From HXMU1420-2 sp040830545 (GTDB lineage: Bacteria; Pseudomonadota; Alphaproteobacteria; Rhodobacterales; Rhodobacteraceae), in NCBI GenBank assembly GCA_040830545.1, contig JBFOMB010000008.1, positions 124,001-188,000 on the forward strand: a stretch of 64,000 nt of DNA. Direction: 5' to 3'. Below, one piece after another: positions 9,500-18,303 of the stretch (positions are counted from its first letter, which is position 1; the number at the start of each line of letters is the position of its first letter). The notes beneath the pieces were generated by a model. The model saw only the letters and a program-made list of their open reading frames with translations, ran no database searches and had not been told where the DNA came from. Both the position numbers and the translations under genes were made by a program.

Positions 9500-10297
9500 C
9501 TATTCCGCGACCTGAAACACCGACAGGAACATCATACGATCCGCGATGAGGTCGGCGGTGGCCTTTAGGTGATCCACAATACGCGCGATCTCGTTCTCCA
9601 ACCCTTCGGCGGTGATCATGGGGATGGACAGCACGCCGACAACGCCCATGGCGCTTTGACCCCTGATCGGCGTGGACAATTCCAGAATGCCATTCGCTTC
9701 GGGGTTGGGCATGACGCTGACCGACTCTCGTCGGCATGCTTCCACATGAGCGTCAAATTCGCGAAACGCATCGTCGCTGACAAATTCGCCCGCATTCTTC
9801 AACGCTTCCGCCCGTGACAACTGATCTGCCAAACCGGACAGGAAGCAAGCACCGACCGAGGATCCGAACAGGCCCCGCTGCGTGCCTTCGCTCAACGACA
9901 GGCTATAGGCCGCGGGTACGTTGGACCTGAGTGCGACCTGCATACGGTCATCATTCAAGACCCAGAAGTGATTGGACAGGCTGGTCTGAGTCGACAGTTG
10001 CGCCATAAATGGACGCGCGATTTCGATCAGACGCGCGGCATCGTTGCGGTTGGCAAAAAGGGACTCAAACTTGGTGGTCAGGCGGAACACGTCATCTGAC
10101 GATCGGTGGATGTATCCGCGTTCTTCCAGCACCACCATCATACGAAAGATTTCGTTCTTTGACCGGCCGATCCCATCCGCAATTTCCGTCTGGCTCATAC
10201 CCTCCCTGGCCTGAAGGGACAGCAGTTCCAGAATATCCAGCCCTTTTTCAAGGGCCGGGGCCGAGTATTTCTGAAGTCTGTTCTTGGCTTCGGTCAC
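9500..10297 (-). CDS. IclR-family transcriptional regulator of the adjacent sugar-acid cluster
   Basis: 265 residues. The N-terminal winged helix (residues about 12-75: SAPALEKGLDILELLS, MSQTEIADGIGRSKNEIFRMMVVLEERGYI) is classical IclR, followed by the effector-binding domain (SNHFWVLND, GSSVGACFLSGLA, LSTPIRG). IclR proteins usually repress or activate nearby catabolic operons in response to a small acid. It is on the same strand as, and downstream of, the ABC transporter and dehydratase genes. It is a plausible reader of the palindromes at 14311-14339, although that link is untested. Confidence 0.93.
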   Translation of the reverse strand: MTEAKNRLQKYSAPALEKGLDILELLSLQAREGMSQTEIADGIGRSKNEIFRMMVVLEERGYIHRSSDDVFRLTTKFESLFANRNDAARLIEIARPFMAQLSTQTSLSNHFWVLNDDRMQVALRSNVPAAYSLSLSEGTQRGLFGSSVGACFLSGLADQLSRAEALKNAGEFVSDDAFREFDAHVEACRRESVSVMPNPEANGILELSTPIRGQSAMGVVGVLSIPMITAEGLENEIARIVDHLKATADLIADRMMFLSVFQVAE

Positions 10298-10364
10298 GCG
10301 GATTGCTCGGCTGGATCAATAGTTTCGGTGCGCGCGAGGGAACAAGCCCCCGCGCTACCATAGA

Positions 10365-10392
10365 CGTGCCTTTTCGGGAGAAGAAAGGCACG
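10365..10392 (-). terminator. Hairpin after the sugar-binding protein gene
   Basis: A perfect 9-bp inverted repeat (CGTGCCTTT / AAAGGCACG) with a 10-base loop lies nine bases beyond the stop of the binding-protein gene. There is no clean U-tract, so it may terminate weakly or protect the transcript end. It would separate ABC-operon transcription from the IclR gene. Confidence 0.55.
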
Positions 10393-10400
10393 CCCCTTCT

Positions 10401-11357
10401 TTACTTCAGACCGTTGCGTTCCAGAATTGCATCGGCGTTTTCAGACGTGACCGCCTCGGTTCCCATGACCACGGACTTGGGCACCTCTGCGCCGCCCAGA
10501 TGGGCCAGCGCCTGACGCAGGCCTTCCGCGCCAGGCGTCGGGTAGAGGAACGTGGCGGACAGTTCACCATTGGCAACCCATGTCACACCTTCGCCTGGCA
10601 GCGCATCGACACCGATAAAGATGATGTCATCCGCACGCCCTGCATCCTTGGCCGCCAGATAGGCACCATAGGCCATCGGGTCATTGTGGCCATAGACCAT
10701 GGTGATATCTTCGTAGTTGCGCAGTGCGGTCGACATGATGTCGTAGGCCTGATCCTGTTTCCAGTCGCCGGACTGCTGGTCCAGCAGGAAGGTCACGCCA
10801 TCTTCGCCTTCGAACGCTTCGTGGAAGCCGTTGGCCCGATCATGTGCCGCCTGCGTGCCCAGACCACCCCAGATTTCCACGATGGTGCCCTTGGCCGCGC
10901 CCGCGCCACCCAGTTTGCCCAGCGCGAATTTACCCGCTTCACGGCCGATCAGTTCGTTGTCGCCACCAACCCACTGCACGAATTTTTCCGTATCGACGTT
11001 GCGGTCCAGAACGAACACGGGGATGCCCGCGTCTGTCGCCTGTTCAACCACACCGGTCAGACCGGCGGATTCCTTGGGCGAAATCAGGATCGCGTCCACT
11101 TCCTGACGGATGAAGTTTTCGACATCCGCAACCTGCTTGTCCGTGCGGTCGTTTGCATCTGCGATCAGTAGTTCGACGTTTTCGTGCAGCTCCGCTTCGG
11201 CGCGCAGGTCCTTGTTGAACTGGACGCGCCAGGGTTCAACCGTGGTCACCTGGCTAAAGCCGATGACGTATTTGTCCGCCGCCAGCAGGGCCGACGCGCT
11301 GGTGGTCAGCGCCAGTGCCGCGATGGCAAGGCTCTTGCCGAAAGTTCTTCTATGCAT
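10401..11357 (-). CDS. Sugar ABC transporter periplasmic binding protein
   Basis: 318 residues with a signal peptide (MHRRTFGKSLAIAALALTTSASALLA). The mature part follows the ribose/galactose-binding pattern: YVIGFSQVTTVEPWRV, ADANDRTDKQVADVENFI, DAILISPKES, PVFVLDRNV, and VYGHNDPMAYGAYLA. It captures a pyranose or sugar acid for the permease and ATPase upstream. The neighbouring UxaA-type dehydratase suggests a sugar-acid or related substrate, which is inference. An 82-base gap with a strong hairpin separates it from the permease gene. Confidence 0.93.
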   Translation of the reverse strand: MHRRTFGKSLAIAALALTTSASALLAADKYVIGFSQVTTVEPWRVQFNKDLRAEAELHENVELLIADANDRTDKQVADVENFIRQEVDAILISPKESAGLTGVVEQATDAGIPVFVLDRNVDTEKFVQWVGGDNELIGREAGKFALGKLGGAGAAKGTIVEIWGGLGTQAAHDRANGFHEAFEGEDGVTFLLDQQSGDWKQDQAYDIMSTALRNYEDITMVYGHNDPMAYGAYLAAKDAGRADDIIFIGVDALPGEGVTWVANGELSATFLYPTPGAEGLRQALAHLGGAEVPKSVVMGTEAVTSENADAILERNGLK

Positions 11358-11401
11358 ATCTTACTCCCTTGTCATAGGTCAGCCGAATGGCTGTGTGGCA
11401 A

Positions 11402-11441
11402 AGCCCTGATCTCTTGTCCTCCAAACACGTAGATCAGGGCT
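11402..11441 (-). promoter_or_regulatory. Intercistronic hairpin between permease and binding-protein genes
   Basis: A perfect 11-bp inverted repeat (AGCCCTGATCT / AGATCAGGGCT) with an 18-base loop overlaps the permease stop codon. In the transcript, order permease then binding protein, the stem is followed by UUU. Such stems in ABC operons commonly stabilise mRNA ends or attenuate, so that permease and binding protein are made in different amounts. Confidence 0.65.
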
Positions 11442-12708
11442 ATTTCTCTCCGCGTAACTTGGTTTTCACCGCAAAGAAAAATTCTTCGATCCGCCCCTCC
11501 TGGAGCAGGACAGCCAGCACGATAATCATCCCCTTGAGGATCAGCTGCGTGTTGCTGTCGATATTGTTGAGCTGCAGGATGTTGCTGAGAAATCCGAAAA
11601 TCAGCACACCCACAAAGGTGCCCAGGATCGCTCCGCGCCCGCCCATCAGGCTGGTGCCGCCGATGACGACCGCTGCAATCGCGTCCAGTTCCAGACCTAG
11701 CCCAGCGTCGGGTTTGCCCTGCCGGAACTGCGCCACGTACAGAATTCCCGCCAGCGCAGACAGGCCCCCGGCAATGGCGTAGGTGACGATGGTGTTGCGT
11801 TTGACGTTGATACCGGCCAGTCGCGCGGCCTCGGCGTTGCCGCCGATGGCCAGCAGGTAACTACCAAAGGTCGTAAACCGCGTGAGCAGATAGAAAATCA
11901 GCAGGACGGCCAGGAAAAACAGGCCGGGCACGGGAACCACGCCCCACAGCAGACTGCGCAGAATGTCGAATTCCTGCACGGCGTTGCTGCCGGTGTAGAC
12001 GGGGTAAACGGCGGTGTCCTGCCCGGCGATGACCCGCGCCAGACCCAGCGCGCCAACCATCATGGCCAGCGTCACGATAAAGGGCTGCAACCGGCCATAT
12101 ACGATCAGTGCGCCGTTTACCGTTCCCATGACGATGCCAACACAGGGCACTGAGATCAGGACGGCCATGACCCCGAATTTGTCATCCACCTGCAAGGCCA
12201 GCCACCACATCGTGACCAGCGCAATCACCGCCGCAATCGCCATGGAAGGCACGCGGGATGGCGCGGGCGGCTTGGACTCGGACGAAGATTTCATCTGCGA
12301 CTGGACAAAGAAGATCAGCGCAGCAATGGCGACAAACAGGATCACGCCCGTTGCCGGAACGCTGAACATGCTGGCCGCGGTCCAGCCCTGTTGCGTCAGC
12401 AACATGGCGCAAATGACCGTGCCCAGCGCCATGATCGACCCAACCGACAGGTCAATCCCGGCAATGAAGATGACCAGCGTCATGCCCACGGCGACAATCC
12501 CGGTGACGGAAACCTGCCGCAGGATGTCCGTCAGGTTGCCGATGGACAGAAAGATGTTGTTGCCCTTGGACGACAAGGGCGAGGTCAGCGCGCCAAAGAT
12601 GACCAATACCACCAGGCCCCAATACAGCTTGGTTTTGCCCAGCAGCGACAACAACCACCGGCCCACCGAGGGCGAGGCATTGTCAGAATGGGATCGCAGG
12701 TCTGTCAT
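11440..12708 (-). CDS. Sugar ABC transporter permease, RbsC/XylH type
   Basis: 422 residues from ATG 12708. The longer frame to 12804 overlaps the ATPase gene and is not needed. About ten membrane segments are visible. GTVICAMLLTQQ, NGALIVYGRLQPFIVTLAMM and GGNAEAARLAGINVKRN are family signatures of the BPD_transp_2 permeases. A longer cytoplasmic insert (about residues 120-150, MKSSSESKPPAPSRVPSM) is found in XylH-like members. It forms the channel for the substrate delivered by the binding protein. Confidence 0.93.
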   Translation of the reverse strand: MTDLRSHSDNASPSVGRWLLSLLGKTKLYWGLVVLVIFGALTSPLSSKGNNIFLSIGNLTDILRQVSVTGIVAVGMTLVIFIAGIDLSVGSIMALGTVICAMLLTQQGWTAASMFSVPATGVILFVAIAALIFFVQSQMKSSSESKPPAPSRVPSMAIAAVIALVTMWWLALQVDDKFGVMAVLISVPCVGIVMGTVNGALIVYGRLQPFIVTLAMMVGALGLARVIAGQDTAVYPVYTGSNAVQEFDILRSLLWGVVPVPGLFFLAVLLIFYLLTRFTTFGSYLLAIGGNAEAARLAGINVKRNTIVTYAIAGGLSALAGILYVAQFRQGKPDAGLGLELDAIAAVVIGGTSLMGGRGAILGTFVGVLIFGFLSNILQLNNIDSNTQLILKGMIIVLAVLLQEGRIEEFFFAVKTKLRGEK

Positions 12709-12730
12709 ACTCACGTCTTTTGCTCCGGCG

Positions 12731-14284
12731 TCAGTCGAATTGCATTGAAAGGTCTTTGATCGTCTCAACCGACATTTCGTCCCGGCTGAGTTCGCCCGCG
12801 ACATGGCCGTCGCACAGCACGATCATGCGGTCACAGACCGCCAGAAATTCAGGAATTTCGGAGCTTGCGAACAGGACTGAGATGCCCTGATCCGCCAATT
12901 GACCGATCAGATCGTAAATCTCGTCTTTCGCCCCGATGTCGATCCCACGTGTCGGTTCGTCCAGCAACAGAATGCTGGGCTGCGTGGCCAGCCATTTGCC
13001 CAACACCACCTTTTGCTGATTGCCGCCACTCAGACGGCCAACCACATGGTCAACCCCTGTTGCGGCGACCCGCAATTTGTCAATCGCAGTCTCGGCCTGA
13101 GCGTTACGTTTGAACTGCGAAAACACCCCGAACCGGGATTTGCGCGGCAACAACGGCAGCACGACGTTTTCCGCGATGGATTTGTCCAGCAGCAGCCCAT
13201 TGCCCTTGCGGTCCTCGGTGATCAGCGCCAGCCCGTTGTCCACGCCTTGTGCGGGCGTGGTCGGCTTGACCGCCTTGCCGTGGATTTCGATCTGGCCCGT
13301 GTGATCGCCGCCTCGTGCGCCAAAAAGCGTCTCTAACAACTCGGTCCGGCCAGCCCCCAGCAAACCGCCGATCCCCAGAACCTCGCCCTTTTTCAAATCC
13401 AGCGACACGTTTTGCAGCACTTTCCGCCCTGCCACCTGTGCCGTCAGGTCCCGCACCGACAAAACGATGTCGTCCGAGGCTGGCACAGCGCGTTCAACCG
13501 GCTGAATTTCAACCGACCGGCCCACCATCATCTGCACCAAATCGGCCGGGGTTGTGTCAGCGGCCAGGGTCGTGCCGATCAGGTCACCGTCGCGCAGGAC
13601 GGTCACGCGATCCGAAATCTCGAACACCTCGTCCATGCGGTGCGAGATATAGACAACCGCAACGCCCTGTTGCGCCAGATCGCGCACCACTTCCATCAGA
13701 ATGTCAGCCTCGGTCTGGGACAGCGCCGATGTGGGTTCGTCCATGATCAGCAGGCGCGCATCCATCAACAATGCGCGGGCGATTTCCACCAACTGCTGTT
13801 CGCCCACCCTTAGGTCGCGAACAAGCGTGTCTACATCGAGGGAGAAGCCGAATTTCTTCAAAGCGGCCTTGGCCGTTTCGCGCAGTTTGGCCGCGTTGAT
13901 CATCATGCCGCCGCGCAGGGGTTCCTGCCCCAGCATCACGTTTTGCGCGACTGTCATGTCGGGGATCAGGCTGAGTTCCTGATGCATGATGACAATGCCA
14001 CGAGCATTCGCATCAGCCGGATTTTGGAACGTCACCTGTTCGCCGTCAATCTCGATGGTACCCGTGCTTTGGCCCTGCACGCCGCTGATGATTTTCACCA
14101 GTGTGCTTTTGCCCGCGCCGTTTTCGCCCATCAGCGTGTGGATTTCCCCGCCCGTGATGTCGAGCGTCACGCCCCGCAGCACACTGACAGCGGAAAAGGA
14201 TTTTCCAATATCTGTGAGCCGCATGGTGATCCGGCTGTTCTGGGCAAGCATGTGCTGCTGCGCCAATGACGAAACCTGAGTCAT
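12731..14284 (-). CDS. Sugar ABC transporter ATP-binding protein, tandem RbsA type
   Basis: 517 residues with two ABC modules. The first has Walker A GENGAGKS and Walker B LLIMDEPTSAL. The second has a degenerate Walker A (GLLGAGRTELLE) and a good signature (LSGGNQQKVVLGKWLA), the normal asymmetry of RbsA/XylG/MglA ATPases. It drives import by the adjacent permease. The promoter region just before it holds two copies of a 12-bp palindrome. Confidence 0.94.
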   Translation of the reverse strand: MTQVSSLAQQHMLAQNSRITMRLTDIGKSFSAVSVLRGVTLDITGGEIHTLMGENGAGKSTLVKIISGVQGQSTGTIEIDGEQVTFQNPADANARGIVIMHQELSLIPDMTVAQNVMLGQEPLRGGMMINAAKLRETAKAALKKFGFSLDVDTLVRDLRVGEQQLVEIARALLMDARLLIMDEPTSALSQTEADILMEVVRDLAQQGVAVVYISHRMDEVFEISDRVTVLRDGDLIGTTLAADTTPADLVQMMVGRSVEIQPVERAVPASDDIVLSVRDLTAQVAGRKVLQNVSLDLKKGEVLGIGGLLGAGRTELLETLFGARGGDHTGQIEIHGKAVKPTTPAQGVDNGLALITEDRKGNGLLLDKSIAENVVLPLLPRKSRFGVFSQFKRNAQAETAIDKLRVAATGVDHVVGRLSGGNQQKVVLGKWLATQPSILLLDEPTRGIDIGAKDEIYDLIGQLADQGISVLFASSEIPEFLAVCDRMIVLCDGHVAGELSRDEMSVETIKDLSMQFD

Positions 14285-14310
14285 GTCCTCCCCTCTCAGA
14301 TCTCTAGTAT

Positions 14311-14339
14311 TTCATATATGAAACCACTTCATATATGAA
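14311..14339. promoter_or_regulatory. Tandem palindromic operator (two TTCATATATGAA sites)
   Basis: The 12-bp perfect palindrome TTCATATATGAA occurs at 14311-14322 and again at 14328-14339, centres 17 bp apart. Both lie 27-55 bases upstream of the ABC ATPase start. Two identical dyads so close together in a promoter region mark a strong regulator-binding site. The nearby IclR protein is the simplest candidate, but a regulator encoded elsewhere is possible. Confidence 0.8.
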
Positions 14340-14444
14340 GCGTCAACAGCTTCTATCAGGGTGATTTGGCCTCAGTGTGGGTTTGAACCGGTCTGAACGG
14401 ACAAGTGCCAGGTCGATTTCCTGTTTGAAACCAACGCGATCCCG

Positions 14445-15995
14445 TTACATCACCGCGCCGATTTGCCAGGGCACAAATTCAACGCCACCAAACCCCAACT
14501 CTTCGCTTTTGGTCTGTTCACCGGATGCCACACGAATCAGCAGTTCGAACAGTTCCTCGCCTTTCGCTTCGATGCTGACCCCGTCAGTCACGATGTCCCC
14601 ACAGTTCAGGTCCATGTCTTCGGACATGCGGGCAAACATCTCGGAATTGGTCGACAGTTTGACACAAGGCGTGGGCTGATAGCCGGACACCGACCCGCGA
14701 CCGGTGGTGAACACGATCAGGTTGGCACCAGACGCCACCTGCCCGGTGACAGAGCACGGATCAAACCCGGGGCTGTCCATGAACACGAACCCCTTGGTGT
14801 CGATCATCTCACCAAACTTGTAGACGTCCCGCAGGGGTGCGGTGCCACCCTTGGCCACAGCGCCCAGAGATTTCTCCAAGATGGTCGTCAATCCGCCGCG
14901 CTTGTTGCCGGGGCTGGGATTGTTGTCCATCTCACCGCCATTTCGCTCGGTATATTCTTCCCACCAATGGATGCGTTCGATCAGCTTCTCGCCGACTTCG
15001 ACGGTTTCCGCCCGGCGGGTCAGCAGATGTTCCGCGCCGTAGATTTCGGAGGTTTCCGACAGAATGGTCGTTCCGCCATGACGAACCAACAGGTCCGAGG
15101 CATAGCCCAGCGCCGGGTTGGCCGTGATCCCGGAATAACCGTCCGACCCGCCACACTGCATCCCGACAGTGATTTCGCTGACGGGCGCGGGCGCACGTGT
15201 CGCCTGATTGGCGATCTCGGCAATGCCTCGTATCTCAGCCAGCCCGCGTTCGATTGTGCGGCGTGTGCCGCCTTCGTTCTGGATGGTCATGTAGCGCAGC
15301 GCGCCGTCGGACCGGATGGGGCGTTTGCCCACCAGATCCGCGACCTGCATGACCTCACATCCCAGCCCAATCAGCAGGATGCCGGCAAAGTTCGGATGTT
15401 GTGCGTAACCCGCCAGCGTCCGGAACAAGGTGGCATACCCCTCGTCCTTGCCCGACATTCCGCAGCCGGTGCCGTGTACGATGGGCACGATGCCGTCGAC
15501 ATTGGGAAAGTCGTTCAAAAGCCCGGACTTTTCCGCAGCCTCTGCAATGAACCGCGCCACCGACCCCGAGCAGTTCACCGTGGTCAGGATGCCGATATAG
15601 TTCCGCGTGCCAACCTTTCCGTCCGCCCTGTGAAACCCCTGAAATGTCCGTTCGGCCGTGACCACGGGCAAGGCGCTGTTGGCGCTGGCATGTGCATAGT
15701 CCTGTTGATGCGCCCCCATGCCCAGATTGTGCACGTGGACATGATCCCCGGCGGCAATATCCGCCTTGGCCTGTCCGATGATCTGACCATAGCGAATCAC
15801 GTTTTCCCCGGCCGCGATGGTTTCTGTTGCAATCTTGTGCCCGCGGGGCACGGGCGCAGTCAGGGGCGTGTGCATATCGTCAGGTTGTTCGTTCGCCTGC
15901 AAATCCCGCAATGCGATCATAATGTTGTCCGAAGTGTTCAGCCGTATCGCGCCACGGTCCGAAGAGTCCGTTTTCCGGTGATTGGCGTCCATCAT
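14445..15995 (-). CDS. UxaA/GarD-family sugar-acid dehydratase
   Basis: 516 residues, full length for the family. The N-terminal part is an SAF domain (about residues 22-100, with RGHKIATETIAAGENVIRYG and VHVHNLGM). The catalytic domain begins at FQGFHRADGKVGTRNYIGI and includes VHGTGCGMSG, GMQCGGSDGYSGI, MDSPGFDPCSVTGQVASG and a late CGDIVTDG. Altronate, galactarate and related sugar acids are known substrates, and the sequence alone does not tell which. It lies upstream of, and on the same strand as, the ABC transporter genes, so it probably acts on the imported compound or its oxidation product. Confidence 0.9.
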   Translation of the reverse strand: MMDANHRKTDSSDRGAIRLNTSDNIMIALRDLQANEQPDDMHTPLTAPVPRGHKIATETIAAGENVIRYGQIIGQAKADIAAGDHVHVHNLGMGAHQQDYAHASANSALPVVTAERTFQGFHRADGKVGTRNYIGILTTVNCSGSVARFIAEAAEKSGLLNDFPNVDGIVPIVHGTGCGMSGKDEGYATLFRTLAGYAQHPNFAGILLIGLGCEVMQVADLVGKRPIRSDGALRYMTIQNEGGTRRTIERGLAEIRGIAEIANQATRAPAPVSEITVGMQCGGSDGYSGITANPALGYASDLLVRHGGTTILSETSEIYGAEHLLTRRAETVEVGEKLIERIHWWEEYTERNGGEMDNNPSPGNKRGGLTTILEKSLGAVAKGGTAPLRDVYKFGEMIDTKGFVFMDSPGFDPCSVTGQVASGANLIVFTTGRGSVSGYQPTPCVKLSTNSEMFARMSEDMDLNCGDIVTDGVSIEAKGEELFELLIRVASGEQTKSEELGFGGVEFVPWQIGAVM

Positions 15996-16049
15996 CAGCT
16001 ACCCCTTCACAAAAACTGACCCCGGCTGAGATAACCGAAGCAATTCAAA

Positions 16050-16061
16050 CTAACATGTTAG
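16050..16061. promoter_or_regulatory. 12-bp palindrome upstream of the dehydratase gene
   Basis: The perfect palindrome CTAACATGTTAG lies 55 bases upstream of the dehydratase start, a sensible operator position. Its sequence differs from the operator before the ABC genes, so a second regulator, perhaps GntR-type, may act here. It is also the last sequence that plausibly belongs to the chromosome before the island. Confidence 0.5.
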
Positions 16062-16189
16062 ATGGAAGCAGCGCAATCCACGAGTAAAAAGCGCATCTTG
16101 TGGCTACAACTTCGCGACCCACATCGTTGCGGCTGTTCCGGCATCTTTGGATTTGAAGTGGTGCAGGCCAGCGGAATAAACTAGAACCA

Positions 16190-16312
16190 TTGTCTGCACC
16201 TGAACTGCTGGAAGAACTAGAAGACTGGTCCTCGGTTATCAACGCAGAGCCTGAAATCCAAAAGGCTTTGGAAGCGTCTGTCTCAGCCCAACTGCCGGAG
16301 ATGGAGCCATGA
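16190..16312 (+). CDS. Possible 40-residue protein upstream of mobC (TTG start)
   Basis: The frame from TTG 16190 encodes 40 mostly acidic, helical residues (SAPELLEELEDWSSVINAEP and so on), and its stop overlaps the mobC start (ATGA). There is no ATG or GTG after the upstream stop and no strong ribosome site. The coupling to mobC and the amphipathic composition favour a real gene or the 3' remnant of a longer one. It could also be chance. Confidence 0.4.
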   Translation: MSAPELLEELEDWSSVINAEPEIQKALEASVSAQLPEMEP

Positions 16313-16755
16313 GCCATCTCTCCAAAACGTTCACTGAATCTCGACTTGTAGATCCCGCGCAACCTGCAGCACGAAAGCCCGCACGCAAGAAGACCCCGCC
16401 GCCATTCTCACTCCGTCTGACCAAAAATGAACGTGCAAAGCTGGAAAACGCAGCGGCGGGTATGCCACTCGGCCCATTCATCAAGGCCAAGCTGTTTGAC
16501 GGCGATCTAACACCCCGTCGGACACGCGGGCAGGCTCCTGTCAAAGATCATGAGGCTCTGGCGCGGGCGCTTGGTCTGCTCGGCAACTTGCGTCTGGCGA
16601 ACAACCTCAACCAGCTTGCCAAGGCGGCCAATAGAGGTGCGCTTCCCCTGTCGCCCGAAGTCGAAGAGGAACTGATGGCAACCTGCGCCGCCGTCCTCGC
16701 CATCCGCATGGAGCTGATGAAGGCGCTTGGCTATGAGAGCGAGGAGCGCTCATGA
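16309..16755 (+). CDS. mobC: MobC-like mobilization accessory protein
   Basis: 148 residues. A basic, proline-rich N-terminus (KPARKKTPPPF) leads into SLRLTKNERAKLENAAAGMPLGPFIKAKLF, the ribbon-helix-helix pattern of MobC relaxosome proteins, then the helical region LGLLGNLRLANNLNQLAKAANRGALPLSPEVEEEL. MobC helps the relaxase bind and open the origin of transfer. Its stop overlaps the relaxase start by four bases, so the two are made together. Confidence 0.88.
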   Translation: MSHLSKTFTESRLVDPAQPAARKPARKKTPPPFSLRLTKNERAKLENAAAGMPLGPFIKAKLFDGDLTPRRTRGQAPVKDHEALARALGLLGNLRLANNLNQLAKAANRGALPLSPEVEEELMATCAAVLAIRMELMKALGYESEERS

Positions 16756-18008
16756 TTATGGTCGGAAACCAACGCGCAAACGGTCTCAAGCTGGCTGCCC
16801 ACCTGATGAACGACCGCGACAATGATCATGTGACGGTGCATGAGCTGCGAGGTTTCACGGCAGAGACCCTGCACGGGGCATTCCAAGAAGCTGATGCGAT
16901 CTCCAAAGGGACGAAGTGCCAGCAATATTTGTTCTCGTTGAGCATCAGCCCGCCTGAGACGGAGAAGGTCTCGACCTCCGATATCCTCAACGCCATCGAG
17001 CGCGCAGAACGAAAGCTCGGCCTTGAAGATCAGTCTCGTGCCATCGTCTTCCATGAAAAGAACGGGAGGCGGCATGCCCATGTCGTGTGGTCACGTATCA
17101 ACGTGATGGAGATGAAGGCCATCAACCTGCCTTTCTACAAAACTCGCCTGAACGACGTCTCCAAAGACCTCTTTCTGGAACATGGTTGGCGTCTGCCCGA
17201 TGGATACAGAGACAGGAACAACCGCGATCCCCGCAACTTCACGCTCGATGAATGGCAACAGGCCAAGCGGGCGAAGAAAGACGCGAAGGACATCAAGCGC
17301 ACGTTTCAGGAAGCATGGTCGGTCTCGGACACGAAGGGTGCCTTTGCCCATGCGCTCGAAGAGAAGGGGTATGTGCTCGCTCGTGGTGATCGGCGGGGCT
17401 TTGTCGCGCTCGACATTCACGGTGAGGTCTATGCCATCCCGAAGTGGTCAGGCCTAAAGACCAAACAGGTGCGCGAGAAGCTCGGCGATCCGAATGAACT
17501 GCGTTCCGTTGATCAGGCCAAGGCGTATATCGCTGAGACGATGCAGCCCGTCCTGTCAAAATGGCAGGAAGAACTGAAGGCGCGGCAACAAAGGCTGAAA
17601 GTGGCACAGGAGCACCAGCGTCGGAAGCTGATCGAAAAGCAGCGGGCGGAGCGGCTGCGCCTGAAGGCGAAATTGGAAGAGCGGCAAACCCGCGAAGCTC
17701 TGCAAAGACAGGAGCGCTTTCGCAAAGGGCTTCAGGGTCTCTGGGATCGCGTGCGCGGTGAGCATGGCAAGATCAGAAAAGAGAATGAAGCCAGTGCCTG
17801 GGAAGCTCACCTGCGTGATCGGGAGCAAACCGACGACATGATCTTTGGTCAGATCGAAGAGCGAAAAACTCTCAAGCGTGATCAGATCAGAGAGATGTCC
17901 TCGATCAAGGATCAGGCACAAGACCTTGCTATAGATCGTGAGAAATTCAGGGAAGCGCGCGGCAGGCCGTCAGGCATAGCGCGCGACGGCCCGTCTTTCG
18001 AGCGGTAG
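16752..18008 (+). CDS. Relaxase / mobilization nuclease
   Basis: 418 residues. The nuclease domain is N-terminal: RANGLKLAAHLMND, LRGFTAETLHGAFQEADAIS, KCQQYLFSLSISPP and the metal-binding histidine motif VFHEKNGRRHAHVVWSRI (His101, His108, His110). The C-terminal 150 residues are a charged coiled coil (EELKARQQRLKVAQEHQRRK and following). Such proteins nick oriT and lead the strand into the recipient. The family, recurrent in Rhodobacterales plasmids, is smaller than conjugative TraA relaxases, fitting mobilization by a helper. Confidence 0.9.
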   Translation: MIMVGNQRANGLKLAAHLMNDRDNDHVTVHELRGFTAETLHGAFQEADAISKGTKCQQYLFSLSISPPETEKVSTSDILNAIERAERKLGLEDQSRAIVFHEKNGRRHAHVVWSRINVMEMKAINLPFYKTRLNDVSKDLFLEHGWRLPDGYRDRNNRDPRNFTLDEWQQAKRAKKDAKDIKRTFQEAWSVSDTKGAFAHALEEKGYVLARGDRRGFVALDIHGEVYAIPKWSGLKTKQVREKLGDPNELRSVDQAKAYIAETMQPVLSKWQEELKARQQRLKVAQEHQRRKLIEKQRAERLRLKAKLEERQTREALQRQERFRKGLQGLWDRVRGEHGKIRKENEASAWEAHLRDREQTDDMIFGQIEERKTLKRDQIREMSSIKDQAQDLAIDREKFREARGRPSGIARDGPSFER

Positions 18009-18041
18009 TTAGAACAGAGAATACTGGCGGCTGTCTTCGAC

Positions 18042-18302
18042 TTATTTCTTCCAAGCCTTGGACTTGGCCTCCTCGTCCAACCACGCCGTGACTTGCTCGA
18101 CCAGCGTGCCTTCGCCTGCCTCGACCGTTCCCACAGGATTATAGTGGGAACGGTATCCTGTTTCGGTGATGGGAAGCGGGGCGCGCTCTGGGTTGATGCT
18201 GCGCACTTCCAGATGGGCGATAGCACCACCATAGGCTTTTGGCACATAGGTCAGCTCGATCTCGATGCCTTCCCATGTGAATCTGTTTGTCTCGCTGCTC
18301 AT
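18042..18302 (-). CDS. Small protein of unknown function paired with ArdA
   Basis: 86 residues from ATG 18302 (MSSETNRFTWEGIEIELTYV). It has a beta-rich N-terminal half (IAHLEVRSINPE, ITETGYRSHY) and a charged helical end (VEQVTAWLDEEAKSKAWKK). It begins one base after the ardA stop, so the two form an operon. No family is recognised. The position suggests a leading-region accessory protein. Confidence 0.75.
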   Translation of the reverse strand: MSSETNRFTWEGIEIELTYVPKAYGGAIAHLEVRSINPERAPLPITETGYRSHYNPVGTVEAGEGTLVEQVTAWLDEEAKSKAWKK

Positions 18303-18303
18303 G

